From Polaribacter tangerinus (GTDB lineage Bacteria > Bacteroidota > Bacteroidia > Flavobacteriales > Flavobacteriaceae), in assembly GCF_038024095.1 (NCBI RefSeq), contig NZ_CP150668.1, positions 1,674,001-1,738,000 on the forward strand: a stretch of DNA of 64,000 nt. The letters are read 5' to 3'. Made by a program: the position numbers and the translations under genes. A model generated the notes under the pieces. It worked only from the letters and a program-made list of their open reading frames with translations. It had not been told where the DNA came from and did not search any database. Shown here one piece after another: positions 1 through 8,694 of the stretch (its first letter is position 1; the number at the start of each line of letters is the position of its first letter).

Positions 1-617
1 GTATGGATAAAAAGCTCAAAGAAGTAATTTTGCCAAAAGGATATACACTAAGTGAAATGTATATGGGACAGCCAGAGCAAGAAGATAACTATACTGTAAA
101 ATGGGACGGTGAATGGCAAATTACGCTAGAGGTTTTTAGAGATTTAGGAATTGCTTTTTTAGGAGCATTAATTTTAATTTATATTTTAATTGTAGGTTGG
201 TTTCAAAATTTTAAAGCGCCAATAGTAATGATGGTTGCTGTGCCTTTGTCTTTAATAGGTATTGTGCTAGGACACTGGGTTATGGGAGCATTTTTTACGG
301 CTACTTCTTTTATAGGTATGATTGCTTTAGCGGGTATTATGGTTAGAAACTCGGTGTTATTAATCGACTTTATAAATTTAAGAACCGCCGAAGGCATTCC
401 TTTAAAGCAAGCGGCAATAGAGGCTGGAGCCGTTAGAACTACCCCAATTTTATTAACTGCAGGAACTGTAGTAATTGGAGCATTTGTAATTTTATTTGAT
501 CCAATTTTTCAGGGCTTAGCAATTTCATTAATGGGAGGTACTATAGTTTCTACTGTACTTACTTTACTAGTTGTTCCATTAGTGTATTATATGATAGAAA
601 AGAAAAATTTTAAATAA
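1..617 (+). CDS. RND efflux transporter permease, C-terminal part
   Basis: This is the 3' end of an inner-membrane RND-family efflux permease; the gene begins upstream of the window, so the ATG at position 3 is probably an internal methionine. About 204 residues are visible, with roughly five hydrophobic segments matching the last transmembrane helices of AcrB/CusA-type pumps. Family-typical stretches include GIMVRNSVLLIDFI and AVRTTPILLTAGTVVIGAF. In the family these proton-driven trimers export drugs or metals with a periplasmic adaptor and an outer-membrane channel. A PII-like protein and a small membrane protein follow directly, which slightly favours a metal-efflux type, but substrate cannot be read from this fragment. 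Confidence 0.9.
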   Translation, partial: MDKKLKEVILPKGYTLSEMYMGQPEQEDNYTVKWDGEWQITLEVFRDLGIAFLGALILIYILIVGWFQNFKAPIVMMVAVPLSLIGIVLGHWVMGAFFTATSFIGMIALAGIMVRNSVLLIDFINLRTAEGIPLKQAAIEAGAVRTTPILLTAGTVVIGAFVILFDPIFQGLAISLMGGTIVSTVLTLLVVPLVYYMIEKKNFK

Positions 618-624
618 TTAATTT

Positions 625-930
625 ATGAAATTAGTAATCGTTACTTCGGTAGAAGAATATCAAAAAGAAGTTTTAGACTTTTTTAAAAGTGCTAATATCG
701 AAAATTTAAGTACCTCTGATATTGATGGTTATAAAAATATAGCACCTGTTTTATTATCGTCAAATTGGTTTTCGGCAGAAAAAGCAGGCAATGAATCGCG
801 TTTATTTTTCTCTTTTACAGATGATGAGCACATAGATTTGTTGTTTGGATTGATACAAGAGTTTAATAAAAATTTAGAGACATCAAATTTTGTTAAAGCA
901 ATAGTTGTTCCGGTAGAGCGCTATATTTAA
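625..930 (+). CDS. Small PII-like / DUF3240-like protein
   Basis: A 101-residue soluble protein starting 8 nt after the RND permease stop, so probably co-transcribed with it. The N-terminus (MKLVIVTSVEEYQKEV), alternating beta-alpha-beta pattern and a C-terminal strand ending in VVPVERYI resemble small ferredoxin-fold proteins of the PII/CutA/DUF3240 type. Such proteins are often encoded beside RND metal-efflux pumps and are thought to sense or modulate. The assignment rests on size, fold pattern and neighbourhood, not on a diagnostic motif; an unrelated small alpha/beta protein is possible. Confidence 0.75.
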   Translation: MKLVIVTSVEEYQKEVLDFFKSANIENLSTSDIDGYKNIAPVLLSSNWFSAEKAGNESRLFFSFTDDEHIDLLFGLIQEFNKNLETSNFVKAIVVPVERYI

Positions 931-973
931 GAGTTTTACGAATAGATGTTCTTAGAAATTTAAAAATAAATAC

Positions 974-996
974 AGTAAGATTTTAGCGGTCTTACT
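974..996 (+). other. Short hairpin between the PII-like and DUF2892 genes
   Basis: AGTAAGA at 974-980 and TCTTACT at 990-996 form a 7-bp inverted repeat with a 9-nt loop. There is no strong T-run after it, so it is at best a weak terminator or an mRNA structure 18 nt before the next start codon. Confidence 0.3.
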
Positions 997-1013
997 TTAA
1001 AAATTGAATAAAA

Positions 1014-1223
1014 ATGTTACAAAAGTATTTTAGAGTAATTGTGGGTACAATGGTTTTATTAAGTGTAGTGCTTACCAACTATGTAAGTCAATATTTTATA
1101 TGGTTTACAGTTTTTATTGGGGTAAATTTAATTCAGTCTGCTTTTACTAAATGGTGTCTGTTAGAAAAAATCCTTATTAAGTTAGGAGTTAAAGGCGAAG
1201 GAGCTAGTTGTAGTTCTTGTTAG
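1014..1223 (+). CDS. DUF2892 (YgaP-like) small membrane protein
   Basis: A 69-residue protein with two hydrophobic segments (about residues 8-25 and 28-45) and a Cys-rich tail ending CSSC. The pattern of a short N-terminal amphipathic stretch, two helices and the sequence SAFTKWCLLEKIL fits the DUF2892 family, which is the membrane part of YgaP-type rhodanese proteins and also occurs as free-standing proteins. In known genomes these often sit with rhodanese, thiol or metal-resistance genes. Its position after the RND pump and PII-like gene, before a strong terminator, suggests it closes that operon. Its molecular function is unknown. Confidence 0.8.
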   Translation: MLQKYFRVIVGTMVLLSVVLTNYVSQYFIWFTVFIGVNLIQSAFTKWCLLEKILIKLGVKGEGASCSSC

Positions 1224-1245
1224 GTTTTAAGAATTTTAAATTTTA

Positions 1246-1280
1246 AAAGCACTTGAAATTATCATTCAAGTGCTTTTTTT
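1246..1280 (+). terminator. Rho-independent terminator after the RND/DUF2892 operon
   Basis: A perfect 12-bp stem (AAAGCACTTGAA at 1246-1257, TTCAAGTGCTTT at 1265-1276) with a 7-nt loop is followed by a T-run to 1280. It lies 22 nt after the DUF2892 stop codon. Confidence 0.9.
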
Positions 1281-1325
1281 ATGAGAAAAAATACAATCTA
1301 TTTTTATTTATTCTAAATAAAGAAT

Positions 1326-1333
1326 TATATTTG
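1326..1333 (+). promoter_or_regulatory. Bacteroidetes -7 box for the Cys-rich gene
   Basis: TATATTTG matches the Bacteroidetes sigma-ABfr -7 consensus TAnnTTTG. It lies 17 nt before the ATG at 1351, and directly after the terminator that closes the preceding operon. No clear -33 TTG is seen. Confidence 0.55.
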
Positions 1334-1350
1334 CATTATAATTGTTTATT

Positions 1351-1527
1351 ATGCTTGTTTTTTACACTCAACAGATAGTCAAAAAAGATATTTTAGCAAG
1401 TAATAGTTGCCAAAGCGATTGTGCTATTAGTTGTTTAAAACCGAAAACTAGTTGTTGCAAAAAGTATAAAAAAAAGGGAATCAACTGCAAAAGGTGTCCT
1501 CATATATTGCTTAAAAAAGCATCTTAA
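1351..1527 (+). CDS. Cys-rich small protein, unknown function
   Basis: A 58-residue reading frame rich in cysteine and lysine, with the cysteines arranged as CQSDC, AISC, SCC, NCKRCPH. An in-frame TTG at 1342 could extend it by three residues, but the likely transcription start near 1339-1341 makes the ATG at 1351 the better choice. It is a single-gene unit: a terminator lies upstream and the convergent acyl-CoA dehydrogenase ends 7 nt downstream. The cysteine spacing could bind zinc, copper or an iron-sulfur cluster, but no family is recognised. It may also be a non-coding stretch that happens to be open. Confidence 0.45.
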   Translation: MLVFYTQQIVKKDILASNSCQSDCAISCLKPKTSCCKKYKKKGINCKRCPHILLKKAS

Positions 1528-1534
1528 CATTTTT

Positions 1535-2713
1535 TTATTTAAAAGCATTTAAATTGGTAATATCTAAGCCTGTAATTAGTAAATGGATATCGTGTGTACC
1601 TTCGTAGGTAATTACACTTTCTAAATTCATCATGTGTCTCATGATAGAATATTCACCTGAAATACCCATTCCACCCAAAATTTGCCTTGCCTCTCTTGCA
1701 ATATTTAAAGCCATTTCTACATTATTTCTTTTGGCCATTGAAATTTGTGCAGAGCTTGCTTTATTTTCATTTTTTAGAGTTCCTAAACGCCATGTTAGCA
1801 ATTGAGCCTTTGTAATTTCGGTAATCATTTCTGCTAATTTTTTTTGTTGTAATTGAAACTGTGCAATTGGTTTGCCAAATTGCATGCGTTCTTTTGCATA
1901 CCGTAAAGCAGTATCATAACAATCCATAGCGGCACCGATTGCTCCCCATGCAATGCCATATCTAGCAGAGTCTAAACAACCCAAAGGAGCACCAAGGCCA
2001 GATTTGTTTGGCAGTAAATTTTCTTTAGGCACTTTTACATTATCAAAAATTAACTCTCCGGTTGCAGAGGCTCTTAAAGACCATTTGTTGTGTGTTTCTG
2101 GAGTTGTAAATCCCTCCATTCCACGCTCTACTAGTAATCCATTAATTCTACCGTTTTCATCTTTTGCCCAAACCACAGCAATGTTGCAAAAGGGGGCATT
2201 AGAAATCCACATTTTTGCACCATTCAATAAATAATAATCGCCTTTATCTTTAAAATTTGTTTCCATTGCTCCCGGATTAGACCCGTGGTTTGGTTCTGTT
2301 AATCCGAAACTGCCAATCCATTCGCCCGAAGCTAGTTTTGGTAAATATTTTTTACGTTGTGCTTCATTTCCATAAGCAAAAATAGGGTACATTACTAACG
2401 AAGATTGCACAGAGGCAGTAGAGCGAATGCCAGAGTCGCCACGTTCTATTTCTTGCATTAATAGGCCATAAGAAATTTGATCTAGCCCAGCACCGCCGTA
2501 TTCTTGGGGAATGTAAGAGCCAAACGCTCCAATTTCTGCCAATCCTTTTAAAAGATGTTTTGGAAAAGTAGCTTTTTGTGCATACGTTTCTATAATTGGA
2601 GAAATTTCTTTTTTAACCCAATCTCTAGCAGCAGTTCTAACGAGTTTATGCTCATCAGACAAAAGGGCATCAATATTGTAATAGTCAGGTGCTGTAAAAA
2701 GATCTGGCTTCAT
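1535..2713 (-). CDS. Acyl-CoA dehydrogenase, glutaryl-CoA dehydrogenase type
   Basis: A 392-residue flavoprotein of the acyl-CoA dehydrogenase family. The C-terminal motif ITYEGTHDIHLLITGLDITN carries the catalytic base Glu (about residue 371) in the context typical of glutaryl-CoA dehydrogenase. An Arg at about residue 97 in the stretch SGIRSTASVQSSLVM matches the Arg that binds the gamma-carboxylate of glutaryl-CoA. FGLTEPNHGSNPG is the FAD-binding signature region. The predicted reaction is oxidative decarboxylation of glutaryl-CoA to crotonyl-CoA in lysine/tryptophan breakdown, passing electrons to ETF. Length is normal. It stands alone on the minus strand, divergent from rnpA. A related short-chain acyl-CoA dehydrogenase remains possible. 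Confidence 0.88.
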   Translation of the reverse strand: MKPDLFTAPDYYNIDALLSDEHKLVRTAARDWVKKEISPIIETYAQKATFPKHLLKGLAEIGAFGSYIPQEYGGAGLDQISYGLLMQEIERGDSGIRSTASVQSSLVMYPIFAYGNEAQRKKYLPKLASGEWIGSFGLTEPNHGSNPGAMETNFKDKGDYYLLNGAKMWISNAPFCNIAVVWAKDENGRINGLLVERGMEGFTTPETHNKWSLRASATGELIFDNVKVPKENLLPNKSGLGAPLGCLDSARYGIAWGAIGAAMDCYDTALRYAKERMQFGKPIAQFQLQQKKLAEMITEITKAQLLTWRLGTLKNENKASSAQISMAKRNNVEMALNIAREARQILGGMGISGEYSIMRHMMNLESVITYEGTHDIHLLITGLDITNLNAFK

Positions 2714-2845
2714 TTTTTTAAAGTTTTTTACTAAAGAATATTTCCATTTTGTAAAAGTGTATCTATAATTAATAGTTTACAAAAAGGTTATATTTGATAC
2801 ATCAGCATAAAAATACATAACTTTTAAAAAGTTAGCGAATAGAAA

Positions 2846-2878
2846 TTGTTAAAAAGTAGTTCATTTCTATTAAGTTTG
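2846..2878 (+). promoter_or_regulatory. Promoter of rnpA (-33 TTG / -7 TAAGTTTG)
   Basis: TTG at 2846-2848 is followed by 22 nt and then TAAGTTTG at 2871-2878, a good match to the Bacteroidetes promoter. The G of the -7 box is only 5 nt before the rnpA ATG at 2884, so transcription may begin at or next to the start codon. Confidence 0.6.
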
Positions 2879-2883
2879 TAACA

Positions 2884-3285
2884 ATGAAAAATACCTTAGG
2901 CAAGGAAGAGAGACTAAAGAGTAAAAAGCTCATAGAAAAACTTTATTTAGAAGGAGAGTCTATGAAGGCTTTTCCGCTTAGAATGATGTATGTAAAAACG
3001 ACACATACCTCAAATTTCCCTTGTCAGGTTGGTGTATCTGTTTCCAAACGAAATTTTAAACACGCTGTAAAAAGAAACAGAATTAAAAGGCTACTCAGAG
3101 AAACTTACCGATTACAAAAAGAAATTGTTTACAACGCTCTAGAAGAACCTTATGTTTTTATGATTTCATATCTCGGTAAAGAAGAAATTTCTTACCAAGA
3201 AATGTATTTAAAAATGGAAAAACTTTTACGATTATTTATCAGTAAAACCCAAAATAAGAACAATGAGAAAAATAAAAATGAATAA
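2884..3285 (+). CDS. rnpA: Ribonuclease P protein component
   Basis: A 133-residue basic protein, the protein subunit of RNase P that helps the catalytic RNA remove the 5' leader of pre-tRNAs. The signature AVKRNRIKRLLRETYR at about residues 61-76 is the conserved RNR box of the family, followed by an acidic/hydrophobic strand typical of the fold. Length fits the family. It overlaps the start of the downstream protease gene. rpmH, the frequent partner of rnpA in many bacteria, is not next to it here. Confidence 0.95.
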   Translation: MKNTLGKEERLKSKKLIEKLYLEGESMKAFPLRMMYVKTTHTSNFPCQVGVSVSKRNFKHAVKRNRIKRLLRETYRLQKEIVYNALEEPYVFMISYLGKEEISYQEMYLKMEKLLRLFISKTQNKNNEKNKNE

Positions 3286-4900
3286 AAAAGGAACAATTAT
3301 TTTATTGTTGGTTACCGTATTTGTTACATTTTCATTTCAGTCTAAATTTTTTGAAATAGCCAAGCAAATAGAAATTTATACGACCTTGTTTAAGGAGCTA
3401 AATATGTATTATGTAGGAGAAATTAATCCTGCAGAAATAACCACAAAAGCCATTACAAATACATTAAAAGATTTAGATCCTTACACAAATTTTTATAACG
3501 AACAAGATGTAGAAACAGCCAAAATTAGAAGAGCAGGCGAGTATGGTGGTATTGGTGTAGCTGTTTTTTATGTTGATAAAGGAATACAAATTAAAGAAGT
3601 TTATAAGGGTTTTGCTGCAGATAAAGCGGGTTTAAAGCCAGGAGACATTATAACATTTGTAGATAATCAACCTTTACAGAACATGAATTCAGCGCAACTT
3701 TCTATGCTTTTAAAAGGAACTCCTAACAGTGTTTTTTCTGTAAAAATAGAAAGACAAGGACAAACGTTTGAAAAGGAAATTACCAGAGAAAAAGTGATTG
3801 TAAATCCGGTACCATTTGCAGAAATGGTTGACGAAAAAACAGGATATATAACCTTAACACGATTTAATGAAAAAGCCTCATTTGAAGTAGAAAAAGCGTA
3901 TCATAAATTAAAGAAAGCAGGTATGAATCGATTGATTTTAGATTTGCGTTATAACCCTGGTGGCTCTTTACTAGAATCTATTCGGATTGCTAATTTTTTC
4001 TTACCAAAAGGAAAAACAGTAGTTACTACAAAAGCCAAAATTAAAAAATGGAGCAATACCTATAAAACTAAAAACGACCCTTTAGATTTAGAAATTCCTA
4101 TAGTTGTATTGATAAATGAACGATCTGCTTCGGCATCTGAAATTGTTAGTGGTTCTTTACAAGACTACGATAGAGCAGTAATTATGGGAAATCGTTCTTT
4201 TGGTAAAGGACTAGTGCAGCGTTACAGACCTTTAGTTTATGGTACACAATTAAAGGTAACAATCTCTAAATATTATACTCCTAGCGGACGCTGCATACAA
4301 GAGTTAGATTATGAAAACAGAGACCCTAAAACCGGTAAGGTGCCAAAGTTTTCTGACCGAGGAAAAATGTCTTTTACAACCCAAAATGGAAGAACTGTTT
4401 ATGATGGTGGTGGCGTAATGCCAGATGTAGTTATAGAAAATAATACAAAGAGTAAAACAACAAATGCACTTGTAAAAAGTAAGGCTATTTTTAATTATGC
4501 AACACACTATTATTATAAAAACCCAGTGTTATCATCTGTAGCATCCTTCACTTTTAAAAATGATGATTTTAGAGACTTTACTAGTTATTTAAAAACAGAC
4601 ACCACTTTTGTAACCTCAGAAGAATTATTATTTAAAAAAGCGTTTGTAAAAGCTTCAAAAAACAAGGAAATTATTAAATCTTACAATACTATTAAAGAAG
4701 CATTGTACAAAAACAAAATTGATAGTATTTCTAAAAATAAAGAGATAGTTTTAAGGCTATTAACCGAAGAAATTTTAGAAAGGTATGTGTATAAAGAGGG
4801 CGTGTACAAATATAATCTTACCAATGATAAAACTATTTCTAAAGCAGTAACGTTGTTAAAAGATCAAGAAAAATATCAAAATATACTATCGGGCAAATAA
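3263..4900 (+). CDS. S41 family C-terminal processing peptidase
   Basis: A 545-residue tail-specific protease (CtpA/Prc type) that cleaves C-terminal segments of periplasmic proteins. The order is an N-terminal signal/membrane segment (about residues 8-25), a PDZ domain around residues 92-175 (GGIGVAVFY, AGLKPGDIITFVD), and the peptidase core. The catalytic Ser lies in NERSASASEI (about 286-294) and the Lys in RSFGKGLVQ (about Lys315). The gene overlaps rnpA by 23 nt; an alternative start at 3278 would give an 8-nt overlap and the same signal segment. Translational coupling to rnpA is likely. The C-terminal extension after the core (about residues 400-545) is Lys-rich and is seen in Bacteroidetes homologues. 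Confidence 0.92.
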   Translation: MRKIKMNKKGTIILLLVTVFVTFSFQSKFFEIAKQIEIYTTLFKELNMYYVGEINPAEITTKAITNTLKDLDPYTNFYNEQDVETAKIRRAGEYGGIGVAVFYVDKGIQIKEVYKGFAADKAGLKPGDIITFVDNQPLQNMNSAQLSMLLKGTPNSVFSVKIERQGQTFEKEITREKVIVNPVPFAEMVDEKTGYITLTRFNEKASFEVEKAYHKLKKAGMNRLILDLRYNPGGSLLESIRIANFFLPKGKTVVTTKAKIKKWSNTYKTKNDPLDLEIPIVVLINERSASASEIVSGSLQDYDRAVIMGNRSFGKGLVQRYRPLVYGTQLKVTISKYYTPSGRCIQELDYENRDPKTGKVPKFSDRGKMSFTTQNGRTVYDGGGVMPDVVIENNTKSKTTNALVKSKAIFNYATHYYYKNPVLSSVASFTFKNDDFRDFTSYLKTDTTFVTSEELLFKKAFVKASKNKEIIKSYNTIKEALYKNKIDSISKNKEIVLRLLTEEILERYVYKEGVYKYNLTNDKTISKAVTLLKDQEKYQNILSGK

Positions 4901-4902
4901 TT

Positions 4903-4910
4903 TATATTTG
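4903..4910 (+). promoter_or_regulatory. -7 box before the phosphorylase-like gene
   Basis: TATATTTG, an exact TAnnTTTG match, starts 2 nt after the protease stop codon and ends 16 nt before the ATG at 4927. This suggests the next gene has its own promoter. Confidence 0.5.
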
Positions 4911-4926
4911 TAACTTAAAATACGAC

Positions 4927-6615
4927 ATGTCAGAAATTAAAAAAATAGCCAGAACCAGAGCACAAGAATCTACCAATGCCATAGAAAAACTTTACATTTC
5001 TATGCGACATTTATTTAGCAGAGGTTTTTACAAGCCAATGGGAATTTCAGGAGAAACTTTGCGAAAATCCTTACTACTCTTAAGACCAGAAATTTACGGT
5101 TCAATTGCAGAAGATCGTGTAGAATTAAATGGTTTAATTTATGTAATAGAAAGACTTCCAGAAGGAATAGAAGAATGTCAGTTTATTAATTTAACGGCAG
5201 ACGAAGGATATAAAAATTCTCATTTTAAGTCTATCATTCCGCCAAAAAGGCGAAGAAATTGTTATAGAATAGACAAAGATCAAATGAATATTGAAATTAC
5301 CAGAGGAAGATCTGAAATTTATGATATTTTAACGCATCTTACTTTTTTATTTATAGAATCTCACAAAATACAGGCAAGAGTAACTTTAAATGATGGCGAA
5401 GATTTTACAAGAGAATGGAGGCATTTGCAAGATTTGGTAGTGCATCATAAAAAGTTATCCGACCAAGAAAGAGAAGTTGTAATTGTTCATTTAGGTAATA
5501 TTTTAGGAAGAACTTTTGATGAAGTTTTAAGCATTTATAAAGCGTTATCTACAGAAAAAAATCCCGATAGATTTTTTCAACTCATTTATTGGTTAGGTCA
5601 ATTAGCTATTAACGAAGTAGTAGAAAATAAAAAAAGAACCATTACATTTAGCTCTGTATTGGTGCAAGAAATAGGCCATCATATTTATGGAGAAATTTGG
5701 GCAAATACTATAAAAGGTGTTTTAAATGATAACGGATTATTAGATAGACCCATACATATTATTAGTGCAAATATGCACAGTGTTTTAAATTCTATATATG
5801 CTAAAAATGCATTGCCAACAGAAAGTAAAAATTTAAAAGGGTTTGAATTATATCAATTATTAAGTAATTCTAACAGCAAACCTTTACAAGCAAAAGTGAA
5901 AGATTTTGCCTCTAAAAATGGGTTGTACTATGTAAAAGATACTTCTGGCACAAATATAAATGTACAAATTATAGATATAGCTAAAATAAATTTTAATGTT
6001 TTAACGTTCTCTAAAAAGCAAGAAATAAAAGAAAATGCAGTAATCATTGTAATGGATTATGCATTCGGAGAGCAGGCTTATGAAACGATGGACGAGTTGC
6101 TAAAACCATATACTTGCAAAAAAGGAGTAAAAACTCACTTAAACGTAAAATCGGTTTCCATAATGGGAAAAGCGGGTATTTTAGAAGGAGGTAAAGGAGA
6201 TATCATGATTCCTACGTCACATATTTTTGAAGGAACAGCAGATAATTATCCTTTTAAGAATGAATTAAAAAAAGAAGATTTAGAAGGTTTTGGTATACAA
6301 GTTTTTGATGGAGCCATGATTTCAGTATTAGGAACATCTTTGCAAAACAAAGATTTACTCAGCTTTTTTCATGATTCTACTTGGAGTGTAATTGGTTTAG
6401 AAATGGAAGGAGCACATTATCAAAAAGCCATACAGTCTGCCTCTAAAATTAGAGGAAACATTTCTGAAGACGTAAAAGTAAGATACGCTTATTACGCTTC
6501 AGATAACCCTCTAGAAACCGGAGCAACATTAGCATCTGGAGGTCTTGGAATGACGGGAGTTACGCCAACATATGCAATCACACAAAAAATATTAGAACAA
6601 ATTTTTAATAGTTAG
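4927..6615 (+). CDS. Phosphorylase-superfamily (AMP-nucleosidase-like) protein, probably DUF6909
   Basis: A 562-residue cytosolic protein with two parts. The N-terminal half (about residues 1-260) is helical, has no recognised catalytic motif and resembles what I recall as the DUF6909 domain of Bacteroidetes. The C-terminal part (about 280-560) looks like a nucleoside-phosphorylase-fold enzyme: MGKAGILEGGKGDIMIPTSH resembles the substrate region of AMP nucleosidase, and GLEMEGAHY (about residues 490-498) corresponds to the EMEG motif that binds the ribose in that superfamily. A role in nucleotide or nucleoside cleavage is plausible, but substrate is not determined. It stands between the protease and the polysaccharide cluster and is transcribed in the same direction as both. 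Confidence 0.8.
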   Translation: MSEIKKIARTRAQESTNAIEKLYISMRHLFSRGFYKPMGISGETLRKSLLLLRPEIYGSIAEDRVELNGLIYVIERLPEGIEECQFINLTADEGYKNSHFKSIIPPKRRRNCYRIDKDQMNIEITRGRSEIYDILTHLTFLFIESHKIQARVTLNDGEDFTREWRHLQDLVVHHKKLSDQEREVVIVHLGNILGRTFDEVLSIYKALSTEKNPDRFFQLIYWLGQLAINEVVENKKRTITFSSVLVQEIGHHIYGEIWANTIKGVLNDNGLLDRPIHIISANMHSVLNSIYAKNALPTESKNLKGFELYQLLSNSNSKPLQAKVKDFASKNGLYYVKDTSGTNINVQIIDIAKINFNVLTFSKKQEIKENAVIIVMDYAFGEQAYETMDELLKPYTCKKGVKTHLNVKSVSIMGKAGILEGGKGDIMIPTSHIFEGTADNYPFKNELKKEDLEGFGIQVFDGAMISVLGTSLQNKDLLSFFHDSTWSVIGLEMEGAHYQKAIQSASKIRGNISEDVKVRYAYYASDNPLETGATLASGGLGMTGVTPTYAITQKILEQIFNS

Positions 6616-6639
6616 TCTCTTTTTAAAAAAATATAAAAA

Positions 6640-7683
6640 ATGGCAACCCAACCTATACCAAAAAAGAACGAAGAAGAAGTAGATTTAGGCTCTTTATTTT
6701 TAATAATAGGTAAAGGAATTTCTAATTTCTTTACTTTTTTAGGATCTATTTTTAAAGGAATATTTCATGCAATAGTTACAGCACTAATTTTTATAAAAAG
6801 TAATCTTATAAAAATTGGCATTGCAACCGGAATAGGCTTAATAGTTGGTGTTCTTTTAGAGGTAAATGAAGGGAAGCGTTTTGGTTCAGATTTGTTAGTT
6901 TCTCCTAATTTTAAAAGTGCTAGTCAGTTGTATAACAATATTCATTTTTACAACGATTTGGTAAGACAAAAAGATACAGCTACTATTCAGAAAGTTTTTA
7001 ATATAGACAAACAAACAGCGGCATCTTTAAAGAAATTTTCCATAACACCCATTGTAGATAAAAATGATATTATTAATGCCTACAATGATTTTGTATTAGA
7101 GGTAGATACGACTACCGTAAAAAGCTATAGTTTCGAAGATTTCGAAGCTTCTTTTAAAGTTACTGATTATAATGTTCATAAAATACAGGTAATATCAGAA
7201 AAAAATGATGTTTTTAGTAAGCTTCAAGAACCTATTTTAAATGCTGTCATTCAAAATAAGTATTTTAATAAAGTTAAGGAGTTAACAAATGAAAACTTAG
7301 ACAGAACAGATGCCTTGTTAAGAGCAAACTTAATGCAAATAGATTCTTTACGACTGGTTTATATGAAAGTACTATTAGAAGAGGCAAAAAAACAAACAAG
7401 CGGAACAAGTATCGATTTAGGAGGTACAAAAAGAACAACCAAAGAGTTAGAACTGTTCGAAACTTCTACAAAATTAAATACCAAGCTAGAAGACGCTGTT
7501 AGCGAAAAATCAAAAAAATATGAAGTAGTAAACATTATTTCTAGTTTTCAACCTATTGGATATGAAATAAAAGGGATTTCTCAAAATAAGGGAGTTATAT
7601 ATGCCTTTTTTGGTTTTATTGGTATGGTAACTTTACTTTTATTGATTCAGTTAAATACTTTTTTAAACAATTATAAAAAGTAG
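6640..7683 (+). CDS. Wzz-like two-helix membrane protein of the polysaccharide cluster
   Basis: A 347-residue protein with one transmembrane helix near residues 55-75 (IATGIGLIVGVLLEV) and a second near 317-338 (GVIYAFFGFIGMVTLLLLIQ), separated by a large hydrophilic region with a helical segment at about 215-290. That topology (N-in, large periplasmic domain, C-terminal helix) is that of polysaccharide co-polymerases such as Wzz, and the gene is the first of a run whose spacing is only a few bases. I see no clear Wzz Pro-rich motif near the second helix, so chain-length regulation is an inference from topology and position. The next gene, rfbB, starts 3 nt after its stop. Confidence 0.75.
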   Translation: MATQPIPKKNEEEVDLGSLFLIIGKGISNFFTFLGSIFKGIFHAIVTALIFIKSNLIKIGIATGIGLIVGVLLEVNEGKRFGSDLLVSPNFKSASQLYNNIHFYNDLVRQKDTATIQKVFNIDKQTAASLKKFSITPIVDKNDIINAYNDFVLEVDTTTVKSYSFEDFEASFKVTDYNVHKIQVISEKNDVFSKLQEPILNAVIQNKYFNKVKELTNENLDRTDALLRANLMQIDSLRLVYMKVLLEEAKKQTSGTSIDLGGTKRTTKELELFETSTKLNTKLEDAVSEKSKKYEVVNIISSFQPIGYEIKGISQNKGVIYAFFGFIGMVTLLLLIQLNTFLNNYKK

Positions 7684-7685
7684 CC

Positions 7686-8693
7686 ATGCAAACAATTCTT
7701 GTTACAGGTGGTGCAGGTTTTATAGGTGCTAATTTTATAACTTATTTTTTAGATAGCAATAAAGAATATAATATTGTAAATTTAGATGCATTAACTTATG
7801 CAGGAAGTTTAAATAATTTAAAAGAAGTTGAGAATTCTGAGAGGTATATTTTTGTAAAAGGAGATATTTGTGATAAAAATTTAGTAGAAAAACTTTTTGA
7901 TGAGTATCGTTTTTCTGCGGTTATTCATTTTGCAGCAGAATCTCATGTAGACAATTCTATTACAAACCCAGAAGCATTTGTAAGCACCAATGTTTTAGGA
8001 ACATTCACTTTATTAGACGTCGCTAGAAATTTTTGGTTGGAGTCTCCGAATACTTTCAAAAACGGTTTTGAGAAAGCAAGATTTCATCATATATCTACAG
8101 ATGAAGTTTATGGTACATTAGATGATACAGGTTTATTTACAGAAAAAACACCTTATGCTCCCAATAGCCCCTATAGTGCATCGAAAGCATCTTCAGATTT
8201 TTTGGTGAGAAGTTATTTTCATACCTATGGCATGAATGTAGTAACTACCAATTGCTCAAATAATTATGGTCCGAAACAACACGACGAAAAGTTGATTCCA
8301 ACAATTATTAGAAATGCTATTTTAGGTAATGAAATTCCTATTTATGGAGATGGAAAAAACATAAGAGATTGGTTGTATGTTTTAGATCATTGTAAAGGTA
8401 TCGAGTTGGTTTTTAAAACTGGTAAGTCTGGAGAAACTTATAATATTGGAGGAAATAATGAACGTAATAATTTATATATAGCAAACAGAATTTGTTCCAT
8501 TCTAGATAAAATTCATCCAAAGTTAACATCATATAAAGAACAAATTACTTTTGTAGAAGACCGAGCAGGTCACGATTTTAGATACGCAATAGATGCATCA
8601 AAAATAACAAAAGAATTGGCTTGGAAAGCATCAGAAAATTTTGAGTCTGGCATTGAAAAAACAGTTCAATGGTATTTAAAAAAATATCAATAA
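7686..8693 (+). CDS. rfbB: dTDP-glucose 4,6-dehydratase
   Basis: A 335-residue short-chain dehydrogenase/reductase enzyme that converts dTDP-glucose to dTDP-4-keto-6-deoxyglucose, the second step of dTDP-deoxysugar synthesis. The NAD-binding motif [10 protein letters not shown] is at the N-terminus, HISTDEVYG contains the catalytic Thr-Asp-Glu of RmlB enzymes, and YSASKASSD gives the Tyr-x-x-x-Lys pair. RDWLYVLDH is the usual C-terminal substrate region. It is followed after 1 nt by rfbA, and together with rfbC they supply the deoxysugar donor for this glycan. Confidence 0.96.
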   Translation: MQTILVTGGAGFIGANFITYFLDSNKEYNIVNLDALTYAGSLNNLKEVENSERYIFVKGDICDKNLVEKLFDEYRFSAVIHFAAESHVDNSITNPEAFVSTNVLGTFTLLDVARNFWLESPNTFKNGFEKARFHHISTDEVYGTLDDTGLFTEKTPYAPNSPYSASKASSDFLVRSYFHTYGMNVVTTNCSNNYGPKQHDEKLIPTIIRNAILGNEIPIYGDGKNIRDWLYVLDHCKGIELVFKTGKSGETYNIGGNNERNNLYIANRICSILDKIHPKLTSYKEQITFVEDRAGHDFRYAIDASKITKELAWKASENFESGIEKTVQWYLKKYQ

Positions 8694-8694
8694 A

